Below are positions 21,201 through 28,726 of a stretch of 33,585 nucleotides of DNA, piece after piece. Every line of letters begins with the position of its first letter. The first letter of the stretch is position 1. Source of the DNA: Sperchopsis tessellata (lineage: Eukaryota > Arthropoda > Insecta > Coleoptera > Hydrophilidae); contig JAWQRN010000227.1 in NCBI GenBank assembly GCA_033557685.1, positions 1 through 33,585 of the forward strand, given 5' to 3'. Position numbers and translations under genes: made by a program. The notes under the pieces were generated by a model. It was given only the letters and a program-made list of their open reading frames with translations, made no database searches and was not told the DNA's origin.

Positions 21201-24200
21201 TTCAATTCAATTTTTTTGTATTGCGTATTCATTTAATATGCTACATTAAAAAAAATCTGTTTTTTTTTCAGAACCATTGTCCAAACTTGCAGCTACTGGA
21301 TATATCAAACATTAAAACATTTGCTCATAACACAGCCCTGTTACATATAGAGAAGTTACAAATTGGTTGCCAGAATATACGGGTATTAAGAATTACAAAT
21401 AGTCAAATATGGTTAGCTCCTGCTAGTATGACAGAGCAAGTAAGTAGTTTATATTAGTTGATTCATCATGTAATATATTAATCTATTATTCTTTATAGGT
21501 TGGTTCACCTGGTTTTCCTAAACTAGAGGAATTGTCCTTGGCTGGCATTGAGAATGAAAAAACAACAACTGCCAGATCTGTCGATGATGATGGTATTGAT
21601 AGGATATTGAAAACCAGCACTAAACTCCGACTACTCGATATCAGGGGATGTATTCGCCTCACCGATTCTGGATTAGTAAAAGTACCAGCTTGGGATCTTG
21701 AACATCTTTTTCTTAGTGGTAAATGCTAATGAAAAATAAATTTTTATTGCCTACAGTTTTTAAAGCATATGATACCATTTGATTAGTAGTAGTTCACTTA
21801 TATTTAATATGAAATAATGTTGATTAATAACAACAACGTATATAGGCAATGTTTTTGCCGTGAAGGTAAATACACAAGAGATAGTATGTTGGGAGTTTAT
21901 ATAACGTTCACCTCACTGTCTGTATCCTTACTAATGTTCAGTTGTTGCTATTATATAATTGACAAAAATTAAAATTTTTTTAATTTATGATGATGACGAA
22001 CAAACGTGTAATAATACCACATCTAAGGAATCCCTAGATTTGTCAATTCAACCGTAATGTTTACAAGCACAGCATTTTACTTAAATAATCAGCGAGACCC
22101 CATAAAACAAAATTTCAAATAAAAATCAATCGGTTTAGGAACAAAATTAAAAAGAGTTGCAAGTGGTGAAAAATAGTTAAATGTCTTTTCAAACGGTATT
22201 ATCATGCTCATGGAACAATTGTCAGCCAATCGAAAGAAGATAAAAACCTTGGTTGAAAATAATAGCAATGTTAGTGTTACCTGAACACGAAGTAGCACTA
22301 TAGAAAACTATTAAATATAATAGATTTCCACACTATGAATGTTCTTTCCTGGTGGGTTTCGGAATTTCTCCCTTCTTCAAAAGATGTTATCCTGTTGCAG
22401 AGTGAAGGGGTTTATCAGGTCCCTTGTTACTGTGGTTAGGTAATAAGGCTATGGGAAACTAAGCGTACGGTTTCTAATCGTTTAAAGTAGCATAAACACA
22501 TGACGTCTGTTATATTAATCAATCAGCTGTAGCTGAACATCGTCATGAAATAAGTCATACCATTATGTTCCAAGATACTAAAATCTTAGTTTGAGAGCCT
22601 TCTTATGTTCCTATAAAATTTGAAAAGCCATTGAGGATAAACCCCAACAATATTAAAAGGGACAATGGTTTTTAACTTCCCATCGCTTGGAGGATCCCCC
22701 TCGATCGTTTCTCTTCTCCTGCACTTGTTAACAACTGTCCGAATAGAAAGGCTCCTCTCTAGTCCACATCTCCCTCTCTAGTCCTTGCCAATATAAGCAT
22801 GATTCTGCCATCACTCGCCTTGAAAATGTCCCTTGCAACAGTGAGCGAAATATCTGCATTTATTAGAGCCTCTACACAATTTTAACCTGTCTGGATTGAT
22901 GATATAGGCCAACGCTTACATGCCAGTCAGTCAAATGACAATTAAAATAAAGCAAAAGAAGATTTCCGACGAAAATGTTGTGGCATTTCGTGAATTGTTC
23001 AAAATATTTAAAATCCACAACATTTGTAAAACGAGCGAGGTTGCTTGTTCTGATATAGAAGCAACAGGAGAATTTCCTGAACAATTAAGAATTATCATTA
23101 AGCACGGTGAATATAACTTGAATTTGATATTCAACTTTGATGAAATGGATCTATTTTGAAAACATTTGGCATCTAAAAAATTCATTTCACAAGAAGAAAC
23201 AAAGGCATCAGGATTCAAACCAGGGAAGAATTGCTTCACTCTGTTACTGTGTGGTAATTTAGCAGAAGACTCAATTTAAGCCAATGCTGGTTTATCAGTC
23301 ACATAAACCAAGTCCTATGAAAGATTTCTCCAAATCTCAAAATATAAAGACAACTGCATACATGGGTTACACCATCTGGAGGTCCCGATAATTTATGGAC
23401 TAGCCAAACCTACTCTTCTTAAGAAACAGTTCTAAAAAATCAGCACATGTGAAAGTAGCTGCTAAACCAGCAGTAGCCCAAAAGAAGGAGGGGTGCAATT
23501 CAGAAGATGTTTCTTCTGAAGAGTGGATGAATGGTATAATTCTATTGTTTTGTATTTATATCAGTCATTTTCTTTCTCATTTCCAGTATAAGTTATATTT
23601 CATAATATTTTTTAGAAAAAATTGTAAAAATTTCAACATTGACAAATGACGCTATTAAGCTGAAACCACGAGGGAGACCCCAAAAAGCACCAGATCCTAT
23701 GTCTTTGTTGGGTAAAAATAGGAAGGATATAACAAATTTAAATTCCCACCACCTTTCGGTTACCTACCTTTGTGTTTCTTAACCTTTTTGCCACCTTGGA
23801 GTACTTCGAGGTATTTCTCAATTTACGAGTATCAAGCCACACAAAATTATAAATATGTTTCCATAAAAATTAAACAATTAAATATTCATTCATATTTCAA
23901 AGGAAAAAAGGGTTCTTTAAAAATATATTTTAAAAAAATTATTTTTTTATTATTGCATTTAATTTCTTTATTACAGAAAGTAATCTATTTTAAAATACTG
24001 TAAAGATGAATTAACAAAATTTCTTATAGCTTAAATACGTTAAATATATAAATTCTATTTCCATATACATTTTTAAATTATATATTCTTATTTATCTTAT
24101 ATATTAATATTAACAATATTTTTGATTTATTTTTATGTAATAGCAAATTTATTTAATTCTAAACATTAAATTGAACTAAATTTTCACATTAAATTATTCA

Positions 24201-24709
24201 AATTAATTTTTGTTTGTTGTTGTATTTCTCGGACTCGGGGCAAAATTTGAGGCAATTACTCAACATAAAATTGCTATTCGGTTAATCCATATTAATAATT
24301 AATCCCTTCTGGGCGCTTAATTTATTTTCTTTTATTAAAAAAAATTTGTATTTCTTAGACTCGGGACAAAATTTGAGGCAATTACTCAACATATAATATT
24401 TCACTATTTGATAAAACTTGTGCACAAAATATACATTGATACCTTCACATGTCAAACCATATTTAAGAATCGTGTTTTCGATCTACTAGTTTCAGCCATT
24501 TTCATCCAAGTGTCCATGGGAATCATTTTGTCCTTTTTTGGCAGTATCTTTTGTAATAGTAGTTCTTGCTTTCTTCAGATTTTTTTAAGAAAAACATTTA
24601 CTGGTTTGTTTTCACATTTTTAAATTTATTGATATCAAGAAAACTTTTCCATATTTCTAGAATTTAATTTTTACAAACTTCCTTGCACTTACTCACTGAT
24701 GGAATAACC

Positions 24710-24766
<57 letters not shown>

Positions 24767-26902
24767 ACCAGTGCAAGGAAAGCTGTAAAAGTAAGACTAG
24801 ATCAGTGTGATGTTCTCACATTGCTTGATATTTGATTTTCATCAAATATTAAAATCACACATTTATGTACGGCCAAGGAAACAACAAATTCTTGTTCTCA
24901 CATTGTTTGTGCCTCTTTGCGGTTAATGTAAAAAACATTTATATCTCTTGTTAAATAAGTTTTTATTGGTATTCACTTACGAAGCACCTCATGTGTGACT
25001 CATGTCTGAGTAGTACTGGTTAAGAAACAATGATCTAACACATCACCAGAGGTAACCCAGAAACGGCATGATGTCGGTTCTTATAATATGTCATTTTGCA
25101 ATATGTTACTGATCAAAGTACAATACACACTTTATAATGACAGTGTTAATTCCTTAAGTTATTTTAAGTAAAATATAACCCCATGTTAAACCAGCTAACT
25201 TATGCTTTTACAAATAAAGTTCCGAAGAGTGTTGTGCTATATAATAGGAAAATTTCTATATATAAATTTTATTTTATTGTGTTGAATCATTTCCTAGACG
25301 CTTTTTTCATTCATATTTGCGAACTTGTTTGATTTGGTAGATACACCACGTCCACGTACGAGTTATAATTCATTTGCAGCTCGATTGAAGATTTAATTTC
25401 AGCAGTTCAACTATCTGTAGTGAACTCATCGTAGTTGAAAATGGAAGTTGATCCAACAAACTGCTTGGTTGAGATAGAGTTAAACTTCCGTTACAAACAA
25501 ATTTGTTATAGACAATGCAATATTATGCAAATTGTGTACAGCAATGAATATTTTATTAAATTTCGTTATAATATATATATTTCTTTAATTTGTGTGTCTT
25601 AATTACAGCATGCTATATCACAAGAAGTCAAAGTTCAGGGTTGGAACTAATTCTACAAAAATGGAGTCACAGCTTACTAGAAGTTGATCTAGCATGGTCT
25701 ACTGCAACTTCTTCCCTAGATGCAGCTATTTTAGCACTTGCTGAGAAAGGGGCAGAATCCCCTTTAAGGTAAGTTAAATCAGTGCCTTAGTTTGTATACA
25801 TTTTTAGGATCTATTTCCTGAATTAATTTCTATCAATACGCTTGCAGTATTGTGTAGTATTTATCAGAAAATATAGCCATTCCATTCGTCTAATTATTTG
25901 ATAACTGAAGCAGTTTCAGATAGAAAAAATTACAAAAGGTTTGTAGTTATTAGAAACATGATGTTTCAGATATGAAGTATAAAGCTAAATTTATTATTAT
26001 TTTTTTTTATTTTAAAACCCAGAATATTTTTCCAATTTTGAATATATAATATACATTGAATTATTAATTATTCCCTATGCTTAAAAAACCTTTTTCGATG
26101 TATGTAAATTTTTTAATAGAATTTTAAACGATGTTTAGTTTTGTCAAAACATATAGATTATACAGGTATTCATTTTATAATTGACAATAGTATAAAATTT
26201 AGCATGACATAACTTCTGTTTTTTTAAAGGAACACTGTGTTTTTTAACTAATCTATTCTATTTTTTAAACTTTTGTTGATAATGACCTGTATGTATTGTA
26301 CTTTTTGAAATATCTAATGTTTATCAGTGTGTTAATTCTAATGCATAATGAATAGTAAGAAAGTGGGATATGAAAAACCAAACAACACACTGGCAAAGTA
26401 ATACTGCAAATTAATAATAATTTCAATTTTAATTATTTAAAAAAAAATTTAATCGTAGGAGCAAAGCAAGCACGGAAAATAATAAAAGTGAATATATTTG
26501 AATAATGCCGTAAAGCTAGGTATAGTACATCTCTTTCCTAAACCTATTGAAATTTCCACTCCAGATTTGAGAGTTTAAAGAAATACGCGTGTTCAACTTA
26601 TATATCTAAGCTAACGCTTTTTCCAGTAACGATATATGAGTTCTAACATATTACATTTTTTTAGGATTTTGAACCTCTGTGGGTCATCTGTGAGCCTGGA
26701 ACCTGTTAAAGCCATATTGACTAAGTGTCCCAATTTACATTCCATTAATTTGCAGTCATGTCGAGCTTTGCCAAGAGGAATTAAACGCCTTTATACTGGA
26801 GTTGATGTAGCTGAACTTCGGCAAAGCCTGCAGGATAAACCAAAGACTGAGAGCAATGAATCTGAAAAGGAGCAATTATCCACCTCACAACCAACGCCTT
26901 AG
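8975..26902 (+). CDS. FBXL6: F-box/LRR-repeat protein 6 orthologue, 10 coding exons
   Basis: Spliced CDS: join(8975-9290, 11427-11722, 12512-12756, 12820-12977, 17195-17364, 17422-17547, 21272-21439, 21499-21718, 25609-25768, 26665-26902), 2097 nt, 698 aa plus TAG. Every junction is GT-AG and the frame is kept throughout, with no internal stop. Residues 1-105 are rich in Ser, Asp and Asn. Residues 157-220 are highly basic and contain an AT-hook core RGRPRK (169-174). The F-box is about 258-309 (begins WGQLIPEHVLVNIF, ends LWRKVDL). From about 325 to 665 run degenerate leucine-rich repeats (for example LERLDLSAIN, LRLLDIRGCIRL). The end CRALPRGIKRLYTGV is an FBXL6 signature. By family knowledge, F-box/LRR proteins are substrate receptors of SCF (SKP1-CUL1-F-box) ubiquitin ligases; the FBXL6 substrate in insects is not inferable here. 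The N-terminus is roughly twice as long as I recall for vertebrate FBXL6. The start is the first in-frame ATG after in-frame stops. Confidence 0.93.
9291..10195 (+). other. First part of FBXL6 intron 1, mostly featureless
   Basis: AT-rich intron. A sequence starting TAGGGGTGAACCGAG at about 9538 resembles the terminal repeat style of some hAT elements, but no matching inverted end was found within the intron. Otherwise nothing recognised. Confidence 0.4.
10196..11100 (+). pseudogene. LINE reverse-transcriptase C-terminal half (RTE-like) in FBXL6 intron 1
   Basis: From about 10209: ALNKVVRSMNIGTNGTILNK (RT), then a degraded YADD site with Asp-Asp at 10293-10298. After frame changes, 10357-10719 reads EFTYLGSNVSTDNDITHKI, YKTLIRPVVTYGCET and FEKRVLRRIY, ending at TGA 10720-10722 (probably a Trp-to-stop change). 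The frame resumes with PIRENDEWRIRYNPEL, then HIKSMPEERVPRRI, SRGRPRMRW and GWRQRLQEFKA at 10771-11040, the normal C-terminus. It is in the same orientation as the host gene and truncated 5'. Confidence 0.85.
11427..11722 (+). CDS. FBXL6: FBXL6 coding exon 2, basic AT-hook-containing segment
   Basis: The acceptor TTTTCAG precedes 11427 and the donor CAA|GTAAGT follows 11722. Encodes residues 106-204, ending in a Lys/Arg-rich stretch with RGRPRK (AT-hook core) followed by KIRIKKS. A nuclear or nucleolar location is a reasonable inference from this composition. Confidence 0.88.
11890..12275 (+). pseudogene. LINE C-terminal fragment (CR1/Jockey-like) in FBXL6 intron 2
   Basis: Plus-strand reading gives AQVLQNRIIKILLNLDY, then TTTQRIFQENGLMVLK, the QxRxIKxILNLxxxTxTxxIFxxxxLMxLK signature after the RT domain. 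A 78-codon open stretch at 12027-12263 ends VQKFNKLSETLRDCLGFSKF, typical of the last residues of such LINEs. Frame changes separate the two parts. Confidence 0.7.
12512..12756 (+). CDS. FBXL6: FBXL6 coding exon 3, basic patch and first half of the F-box
   Basis: The acceptor TTCTAG precedes 12512. Encodes residues 205-285 plus two bases of Lys286: a second basic cluster (KKKSGRRKKHK), then the F-box helices starting at WGQLIPEHV. The donor GTATGT at 12757 splits the F-box in phase 2. Confidence 0.9.
12757..12819 (+). other. FBXL6: 63-nt intron inside the F-box, stop-free and a multiple of three
   Basis: GTATGT donor, TTTTAG acceptor. In the host reading frame it has no stop, so retention would add 21 mostly hydrophobic residues between Lys286 and Leu287 of the F-box. 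The spliced form matches the family; the retained form would probably disrupt SKP1 binding. Confidence 0.85.
12820..12977 (+). CDS. FBXL6: FBXL6 coding exon 4, second half of the F-box
   Basis: The acceptor TTTTAG precedes 12820. Encodes the rest of the F-box (LCKVCKLWRDVALTPSLW) and the linker RLHWLIMNRLS, which resembles the family's post-F-box segment. Ends in phase 1 before GTAAGT. Removing the 63-nt intron joins the F-box at the expected length; leaving it in would insert 21 residues. Confidence 0.9.
14286..14731. mobile_element. Inverted-repeat insert (MITE-like) nested in the Tc3-like element
   Basis: About 40 nt at 14286-14326 (AGCCGTTATAAACGC, then TACTACTTTAAACATTTTTATTG) are inverted at 14688-14731 with only a few differences. 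The interior contains the SINE. The right-hand arm runs on without a break into sequence repeated at 20092-20250, so the true element edge is uncertain. Confidence 0.6.
14357..14572 (+). mobile_element. 5S-rRNA-derived SINE
   Basis: 14407-14445 matches the internal promoter region of 5S rRNA genes, best at 14424-14440 (GGTCAGTACTTGGATGG), the box C region, preceded by a TTAAG element like box A/IE. The upstream GGTGTTGAGCGGT stretch and the non-5S tail show it is not a 5S gene. A Pol III-transcribed SINE of the SINE3 type is the best reading. Confidence 0.7.
14732..15223. repeat. Dispersed repeat shared with 20092-20250
   Basis: 14713-14830 and 15155-15215 align colinearly with 20092-20250 (shared GCTTCTAT, CTCTTTT, TTATTTAAAATTA, ATAATAAGTTATA and AATAAAAGTT blocks). 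The 14831-15154 segment is absent from the second copy, so it is either an insertion here or a deletion there. Confidence 0.6.
15248..15702. other. AT-rich part of intron 4, nothing recognised
   Basis: AT-rich intron sequence with a short TA run at 15657-15668. A 69-codon frame at 15503 lacks any recognisable motif and is taken as chance. Confidence 0.45.
15705..16455 (-). mobile_element. Fold-back element, type C, with Penelope-like protein relic
   Basis: Inverted ends: 15745-15792 (AACGTTTCGACC, TGTCATCTACTTAGGATC) against 16325-16370 (GATCCTATGTAGATGACA, GGTGCCGAAAAGTC), and more distally TTAACTATCGGGAAAG (15718) against CCCGAAAGTTAAC (16432). On the minus strand between them are weak Penelope-like C-terminal signatures: a LKLEKGQTRVRT stretch (about 16250, like xLRLGQxxKSxVAEH) and FNKLRNDENEWKPA (about 15990, like NFNRxxxxxLxxxWKP). 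The termini carry the GGTC-GAAAC core shared with types A and B. Confidence 0.6.
16456..17040. other. Intron 4 stretch without recognised features
   Basis: AT-rich. A lone GACGTTTCGGGAAAC at about 16557 resembles the fold-back core but has no partner nearby. Confidence 0.4.
17040..17155 (+). pseudogene. Reverse-transcriptase scrap just upstream of exon 5
   Basis: The plus strand reads TEGSVLSPLLFNFYFINF, then LRKFADDFYN: the QGSVLSPLLFNxY and FADD catalytic motifs with the linker between them shortened. It ends within about 40 nt of the exon 5 acceptor. Confidence 0.65.
17195..17364 (+). CDS. FBXL6: FBXL6 coding exon 5, LRR
   Basis: The acceptor TTTTTGTAG precedes 17195 and the donor AAT|GTAAGA follows 17364. 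Encodes residues 339-395 with repeats of the form CPELHGLNLTGW and LERLDLSAIN. Confidence 0.9.
17422..17547 (+). CDS. FBXL6: FBXL6 coding exon 6, LRR
   Basis: Exactly 42 codons, phase 0 at both ends, after a 57-nt intron that contains an in-frame stop. Includes the repeat LSHLILANNKLAG. Donor GCG|GTAAGT. Confidence 0.88.
17548..18525. other. First part of FBXL6 intron 6, nothing recognised
   Basis: AT-rich intron; reading frames such as 17730-17927 show no motif. Confidence 0.45.
18530..18798 (+). mobile_element. GC-rich insert with A-rich 3' end, probable retrosequence
   Basis: A sharp island of high GC content in AT-rich intron 6, containing CGATCGCG and CCGCGGTCCCGGG runs and a hairpin CATGGGGG...CCCCCATG (about 18743-18772). 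It ends in an A-rich run (CAAAAAAAGAAA at about 18790). A SINE or other processed RNA copy fits, but no RNA family was recognised and target-site duplications were not resolved. Confidence 0.45.
18969..19335. mobile_element. Fold-back element, type B, copy 1
   Basis: Inverted arms about 18990-19085 and 19235-19330 (for example GATGTTTCGTTTCACAGTTG, GCAGGGGACATT against AATGTCCCCTGC, AACTGTGGATGAAAAGTC). Starts GTAGACTTCCACGG, as in the type A flank. The interior has three to four direct copies of TAGCACTTTTAAGAGCTACATG at a period of about 34 nt (19122, 19156, 19189, decayed at 19217) plus an inverted copy near 19088. Confidence 0.8.
19122..19240. repeat. Short tandem array, period about 34 nt, in the type B loop
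   Basis: Units begin TAGCAC at 19122, 19156 and 19189, with a decayed fourth near 19217. The related element at 27940-28215 has only one or two units. Confidence 0.75.
19336..21271. other. Rest of FBXL6 intron 6
   Basis: Apart from the dispersed repeat at 20092-20250, nothing was recognised. Frames at 19752-19955, 20816-21031 and 20961-21155 have AT-driven composition and no motif. Confidence 0.4.
20092..20250. repeat. Second copy of the dispersed repeat at 14713-15215
   Basis: Same block order and orientation as the intron 4 copy, but lacking about 320 nt of its middle. Both copies are in introns of the same gene. Confidence 0.6.
21272..21439 (+). CDS. FBXL6: FBXL6 coding exon 7, LRR
   Basis: Exactly 56 codons, phase 0 at both ends. 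A long T tract and CAG precede it. Encodes NHCPNLQLLDISN and IRVLRITNSQIW, the latter close to the family's central conserved LRR. Confidence 0.9.
21499..21718 (+). CDS. FBXL6: FBXL6 coding exon 8, LRR
   Basis: Follows a 59-nt intron. Encodes GFPKLEELSLAGIEN and LRLLDIRGCIRLTDSGL, strong LRR signatures. Ends in phase 1 at G|GTAAAT. Confidence 0.9.
22317..22905 (+). mobile_element. Penelope-like element relic bounded by type A ends
   Basis: Left end TAGATTTCCAC, then CTATGAATGTTCTTTCC matches the type A left arm. The right end (22815-22890: CGCCTTGAAAATGTCCC, CAGTGAGCGAAATATC, AGAGCCTCTACAC) matches the type A right part. Between, 22530-22700 on the plus strand reads AEHRHEISHTIMFQDTKIL, then after a stop NPNNIKRDNGF, a stop and LPIAWR: the AEHxxxxxHxIxFxxTKIL...HPNNxNRDxGxxLxxxW pattern of the C-terminal GIY-YIG-adjacent region of Penelope-like retroelement proteins. 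Two in-frame stops and truncation make it inactive. Confidence 0.7.
22918..23430 (+). pseudogene. Tigger/pogo (Jerky-like) transposase fragment
   Basis: Open from 22920 to TGA 23157-23159. It reads TGEFPEQLRIIIKHGEY, then LIFNFDEMDLF (the FNxDETGLFW motif holding the first catalytic Asp, with the Trp codon now TGA). In the same frame beyond the stop it reads KKFISQEETKASGFKPGKN and CFTLLLCGNLAEDSI (the KxAPGFKxxKDRLTLLLxxNAxG block). The later catalytic part is missing. It begins directly after the Penelope-like element. Confidence 0.8.
23440..23715 (+). other. Two exon-like coding blocks with an AT-hook, gene unknown
   Basis: 23440-23530 reads SAHVKVAAKPAVAQKKEG, then CNSEDVSSEEWMN, followed by GGTATAAT, a possible donor at 23534. 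After AG at about 23616, KIVKISTLTNDAIKLKPRG, then RPQKAPDPMSLLGK runs to about 23712. GRPQK resembles an AT-hook. Composition is protein-like and unlike the AT-rich flanks, but I do not recognise a family. It could be C-terminal sequence of the adjacent transposon, a retrocopy, or an unused exon of another gene. Confidence 0.35.
23716..24220. other. Extremely AT-rich intron 8 stretch
   Basis: Long A and T runs on both strands; no feature recognised. Confidence 0.5.
24221..24406. repeat. Two direct repeats at 126-nt spacing
   Basis: 24221-24275 and 24347-24401 share TGTATTTCT, GACTCGGG, then CAAAATTTGAGGCAATTACT and CAACAT with few differences. The sequence between is weakly similar to the flanks, so this may be the remnant of a tandem unit of about 126 nt. 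Confidence 0.75.
24669..24790. repeat. (TA)24 tract at the tip of a 20-bp inverted repeat
   Basis: Arms 24669-24688 (TTTTACAAACTTCCTTGCAC) and 24771-24790 (GTGCAAGGAAAGCTGTAAAA) pair at 18 of 20 positions. Between them is 24717-24764, a pure TA run of 48 nt. Confidence 0.9.
24791..25608. other. End of FBXL6 intron 8, nothing recognised
   Basis: GTTCTCACATTG is repeated at about 24815 and 24895, and a small hairpin (ATATTTGAT/ATCAAATAT) lies near 24830. No other signal. Confidence 0.4.
25609..25768 (+). CDS. FBXL6: FBXL6 coding exon 9, LRR
   Basis: The acceptor AATTACAG precedes 25609; the phase 2 donor AAG|GTAAGT follows 25768. Encodes WSHSLLEVDLAW and a helix-rich stretch. Confidence 0.88.
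25769..26664. other. FBXL6 intron 9, no element recognised
   Basis: AT-rich, 896 nt, with no transposon motif seen; the only large FBXL6 intron without one. Confidence 0.5.
26665..26902 (+). CDS. FBXL6: FBXL6 coding exon 10, last LRRs and C-terminus
   Basis: The acceptor TTTTTAG precedes 26665. Encodes RILNLCGSSVSLEPV, LHSINLQSCRALPRGIKRLY and a polar Lys/Glu/Ser tail ending SQPTP at TAG 26900-26902. The LPRGIKR block is the most diagnostic FBXL6 segment. Confidence 0.92.
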
Positions 26903-27270
26903 TCATGACGTAACATTGCACATGAATTTATTAAACATTTAAAATTTTATTGAAAATATATAGTTTACAAAGTTATGTTGCATACATTTTTTTGTATATT
27001 TTGAATGGAAACAAATCAGAGGTTACAATATTGCAAAATTATATTTTATTAATTAAGAATAAGGTACACATATGATGAGATTGTATAAGAAGTATTTACC
27101 CAAGGCAATTATATATTTATTTTAATTTTATGTTAAATTTTAGTAAGCAAAAGAAAATTAATATAATATTAATTACATTTTTATGTTTTTAAAATATAGT
27201 TCTAAATTAAAACGTAACTAATCAATGTTTATATTTTGTTTTATAATAAAAAATTTGAAAGTGATATCTC
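26903..27270 (+). terminator. FBXL6: FBXL6 3' UTR with polyadenylation signals
   Basis: Very AT-rich sequence after the stop. A variant signal ATTAAA is at 26930-26935 and a canonical AATAAA is at 27245-27250. The canonical one is the better candidate for the main 3' end, giving a 3' UTR of about 360 nt. No coding signal is seen up to 27598. Confidence 0.5.
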
Positions 27271-27598
27271 TACCATTTGTTCCTTAGTAATTGTATTAAC
27301 TTGTCTATGTATGCTTACTATCTAAGTAACTCTAAAATTAACCTATAGATAAGTTTACTAGTATTTTCAAAGATCTGGTGCTGCACTAAATGAATATATG
27401 ATTTTAAATGGGAGGCTTTTGGAAAGATTGGAAGATTTTACACAAAGGATATAAAGTAGACAACATATATGTGTTAAAACCACAAAAAAAAATTATCAAT
27501 ATACCCTATAGAATAGTAGGAAAGAAGTAAAATTCTTGCAGAAAGTAGGTATGAATACATGAGTTCATTAAGGTAGGACGAATTGACATTTACACTAG
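27271..27598. other. Spacer after the FBXL6 polyadenylation signal
   Basis: AT-rich, nothing recognised. Confidence 0.45.
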
Positions 27599-27930
27599 AC
27601 CCTTATGTACGCAGTTGTGCGTGAATTAAGAAATCGTGTTTTGCGTGTTCATACGTATAAACACTTTATAATATGTGGTTTCGATGATTCTCAGCCAGTT
27701 AACGTTATGGAAATTGTTGATGGTCATTTTAAAGAGCTATCTGTAGAAAAACTGGTAGAGTGCGACGTAAAAAATGAAGAACAGAAGACTATATCGGACC
27801 TGTTTCACCTGCAAATTTTTTAACAGTTTTTAGTTGACAGAAGGCGTTAAATATGTTCGAAGACAGTATCGAAATCTCGAATAATGTTAGCATCTACAAC
27901 GGAAGCTGATATTTTATCTGACTCTGATTA
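27599..27930 (+). pseudogene. Tigger/pogo-like transposase C-terminal scrap
   Basis: Open 27605-27823: YKHFIICGFDDSQPVNVMEI, then VDGHFKELSVEKLVECDVKN, matching the spacing of the CxxxAGF...ELxxDDVEELL...LTxEEL tail of Jerky/Tigger proteins. After a frame change, ALNMFEDSIEISNN (about 27847-27890) resembles the final alFExxDxNxxR segment. No catalytic part is present. Confidence 0.5.
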
Positions 27931-27934
27931 GTAG

Positions 27935-28215
27935 CGAAATTTCTTTAGGTTTTCCGGGAGATAACCGTGCTTTTATTTTTGCTGACGTTTCGCCCACTGT
28001 TGTAGGGGACATTATCAAGACAGTTCGTAAAAGTGCTGGGAATAAACTGCCATGTAGCTTCAAAAAGTGCTAAGTATAAACAGACATGTGGCACTCATAA
28101 ATGGCATTTTTAAGACGGTGGACGAAACGTCAGCAAAAAGAAAAACCAACACATGTTTATCTCCCGGAATTCCGGAAGATATGTACTGTGACTGTAAAAG
28201 TCTACGTGCGAAACT
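27935..28215. mobile_element. Fold-back element, type B, copy 2
   Basis: Left arm about 27945-28025 (TTTTCCGGGAGATAACCGTG, TTTTTGCTGACGTTTCGCCC); right arm about 28108-28205 (GGTGGACGAAACGTCAGC, GTTTATCTCCCGGAATTCCG). The right end, inverted, reads GTAGACTTTTACAGTCACAG and matches the left end of the copy at 18969. It lies outside the gene. Confidence 0.8.
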
Positions 28216-28726
28216 AGTATCTAAATTATTAAGTAAATAAACTCGTCATTTTAAACTATCAAGTTTTACTATTCCTATTTACATTATTTCATGTAATTAA
28301 TAGTAATATTAGTACTTGTAATAAGTATAGAAGTTTGAAATAGATCTTGATAAATAACCGGGTATTTCCCATAGATACTAAGTTATATATTGGCGAACTA
28401 TGTCTGTTTGTGGTTTTTGGAGAACGTAACCCTCTCGTACATGGAGGGTCTAGTATATTTGTTTATTCTCATGTGCTAATTGCAATTGAATAATTTACAT
28501 ATTATATATAAAATAGTAAGATCAATGACTAGATGTGATACCATTAAGCTTTCTGAAAATGTTTATTGTAATTAAACCAATCCAAATACTTGTCAAGCAG
28601 AATGCTACTTGGCCAATTAATTATTCATCAGTACAGACATATAAAATTGCACGTAATACATATTATTTAAGTAGTTAAATTATCCATCATAAAAGGTTAT
28701 TTTTTTAGTAATAATTTTTATAACGG
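28216..28726. other. AT-rich spacer, nothing recognised
   Basis: No open frame or repeat of note. Confidence 0.45.

Noticed and set aside
22931..23239. 102-codon minus-strand frame
   Set aside because: Complement of the Tigger transposase fragment, which is the recognisable reading.
24408..24623. 71-codon plus frame and a possible minus-strand coding stretch (DTWMKMAETSRS)
   Set aside because: No family motif on either strand and strongly AT-driven composition; not supported as a gene or relic.
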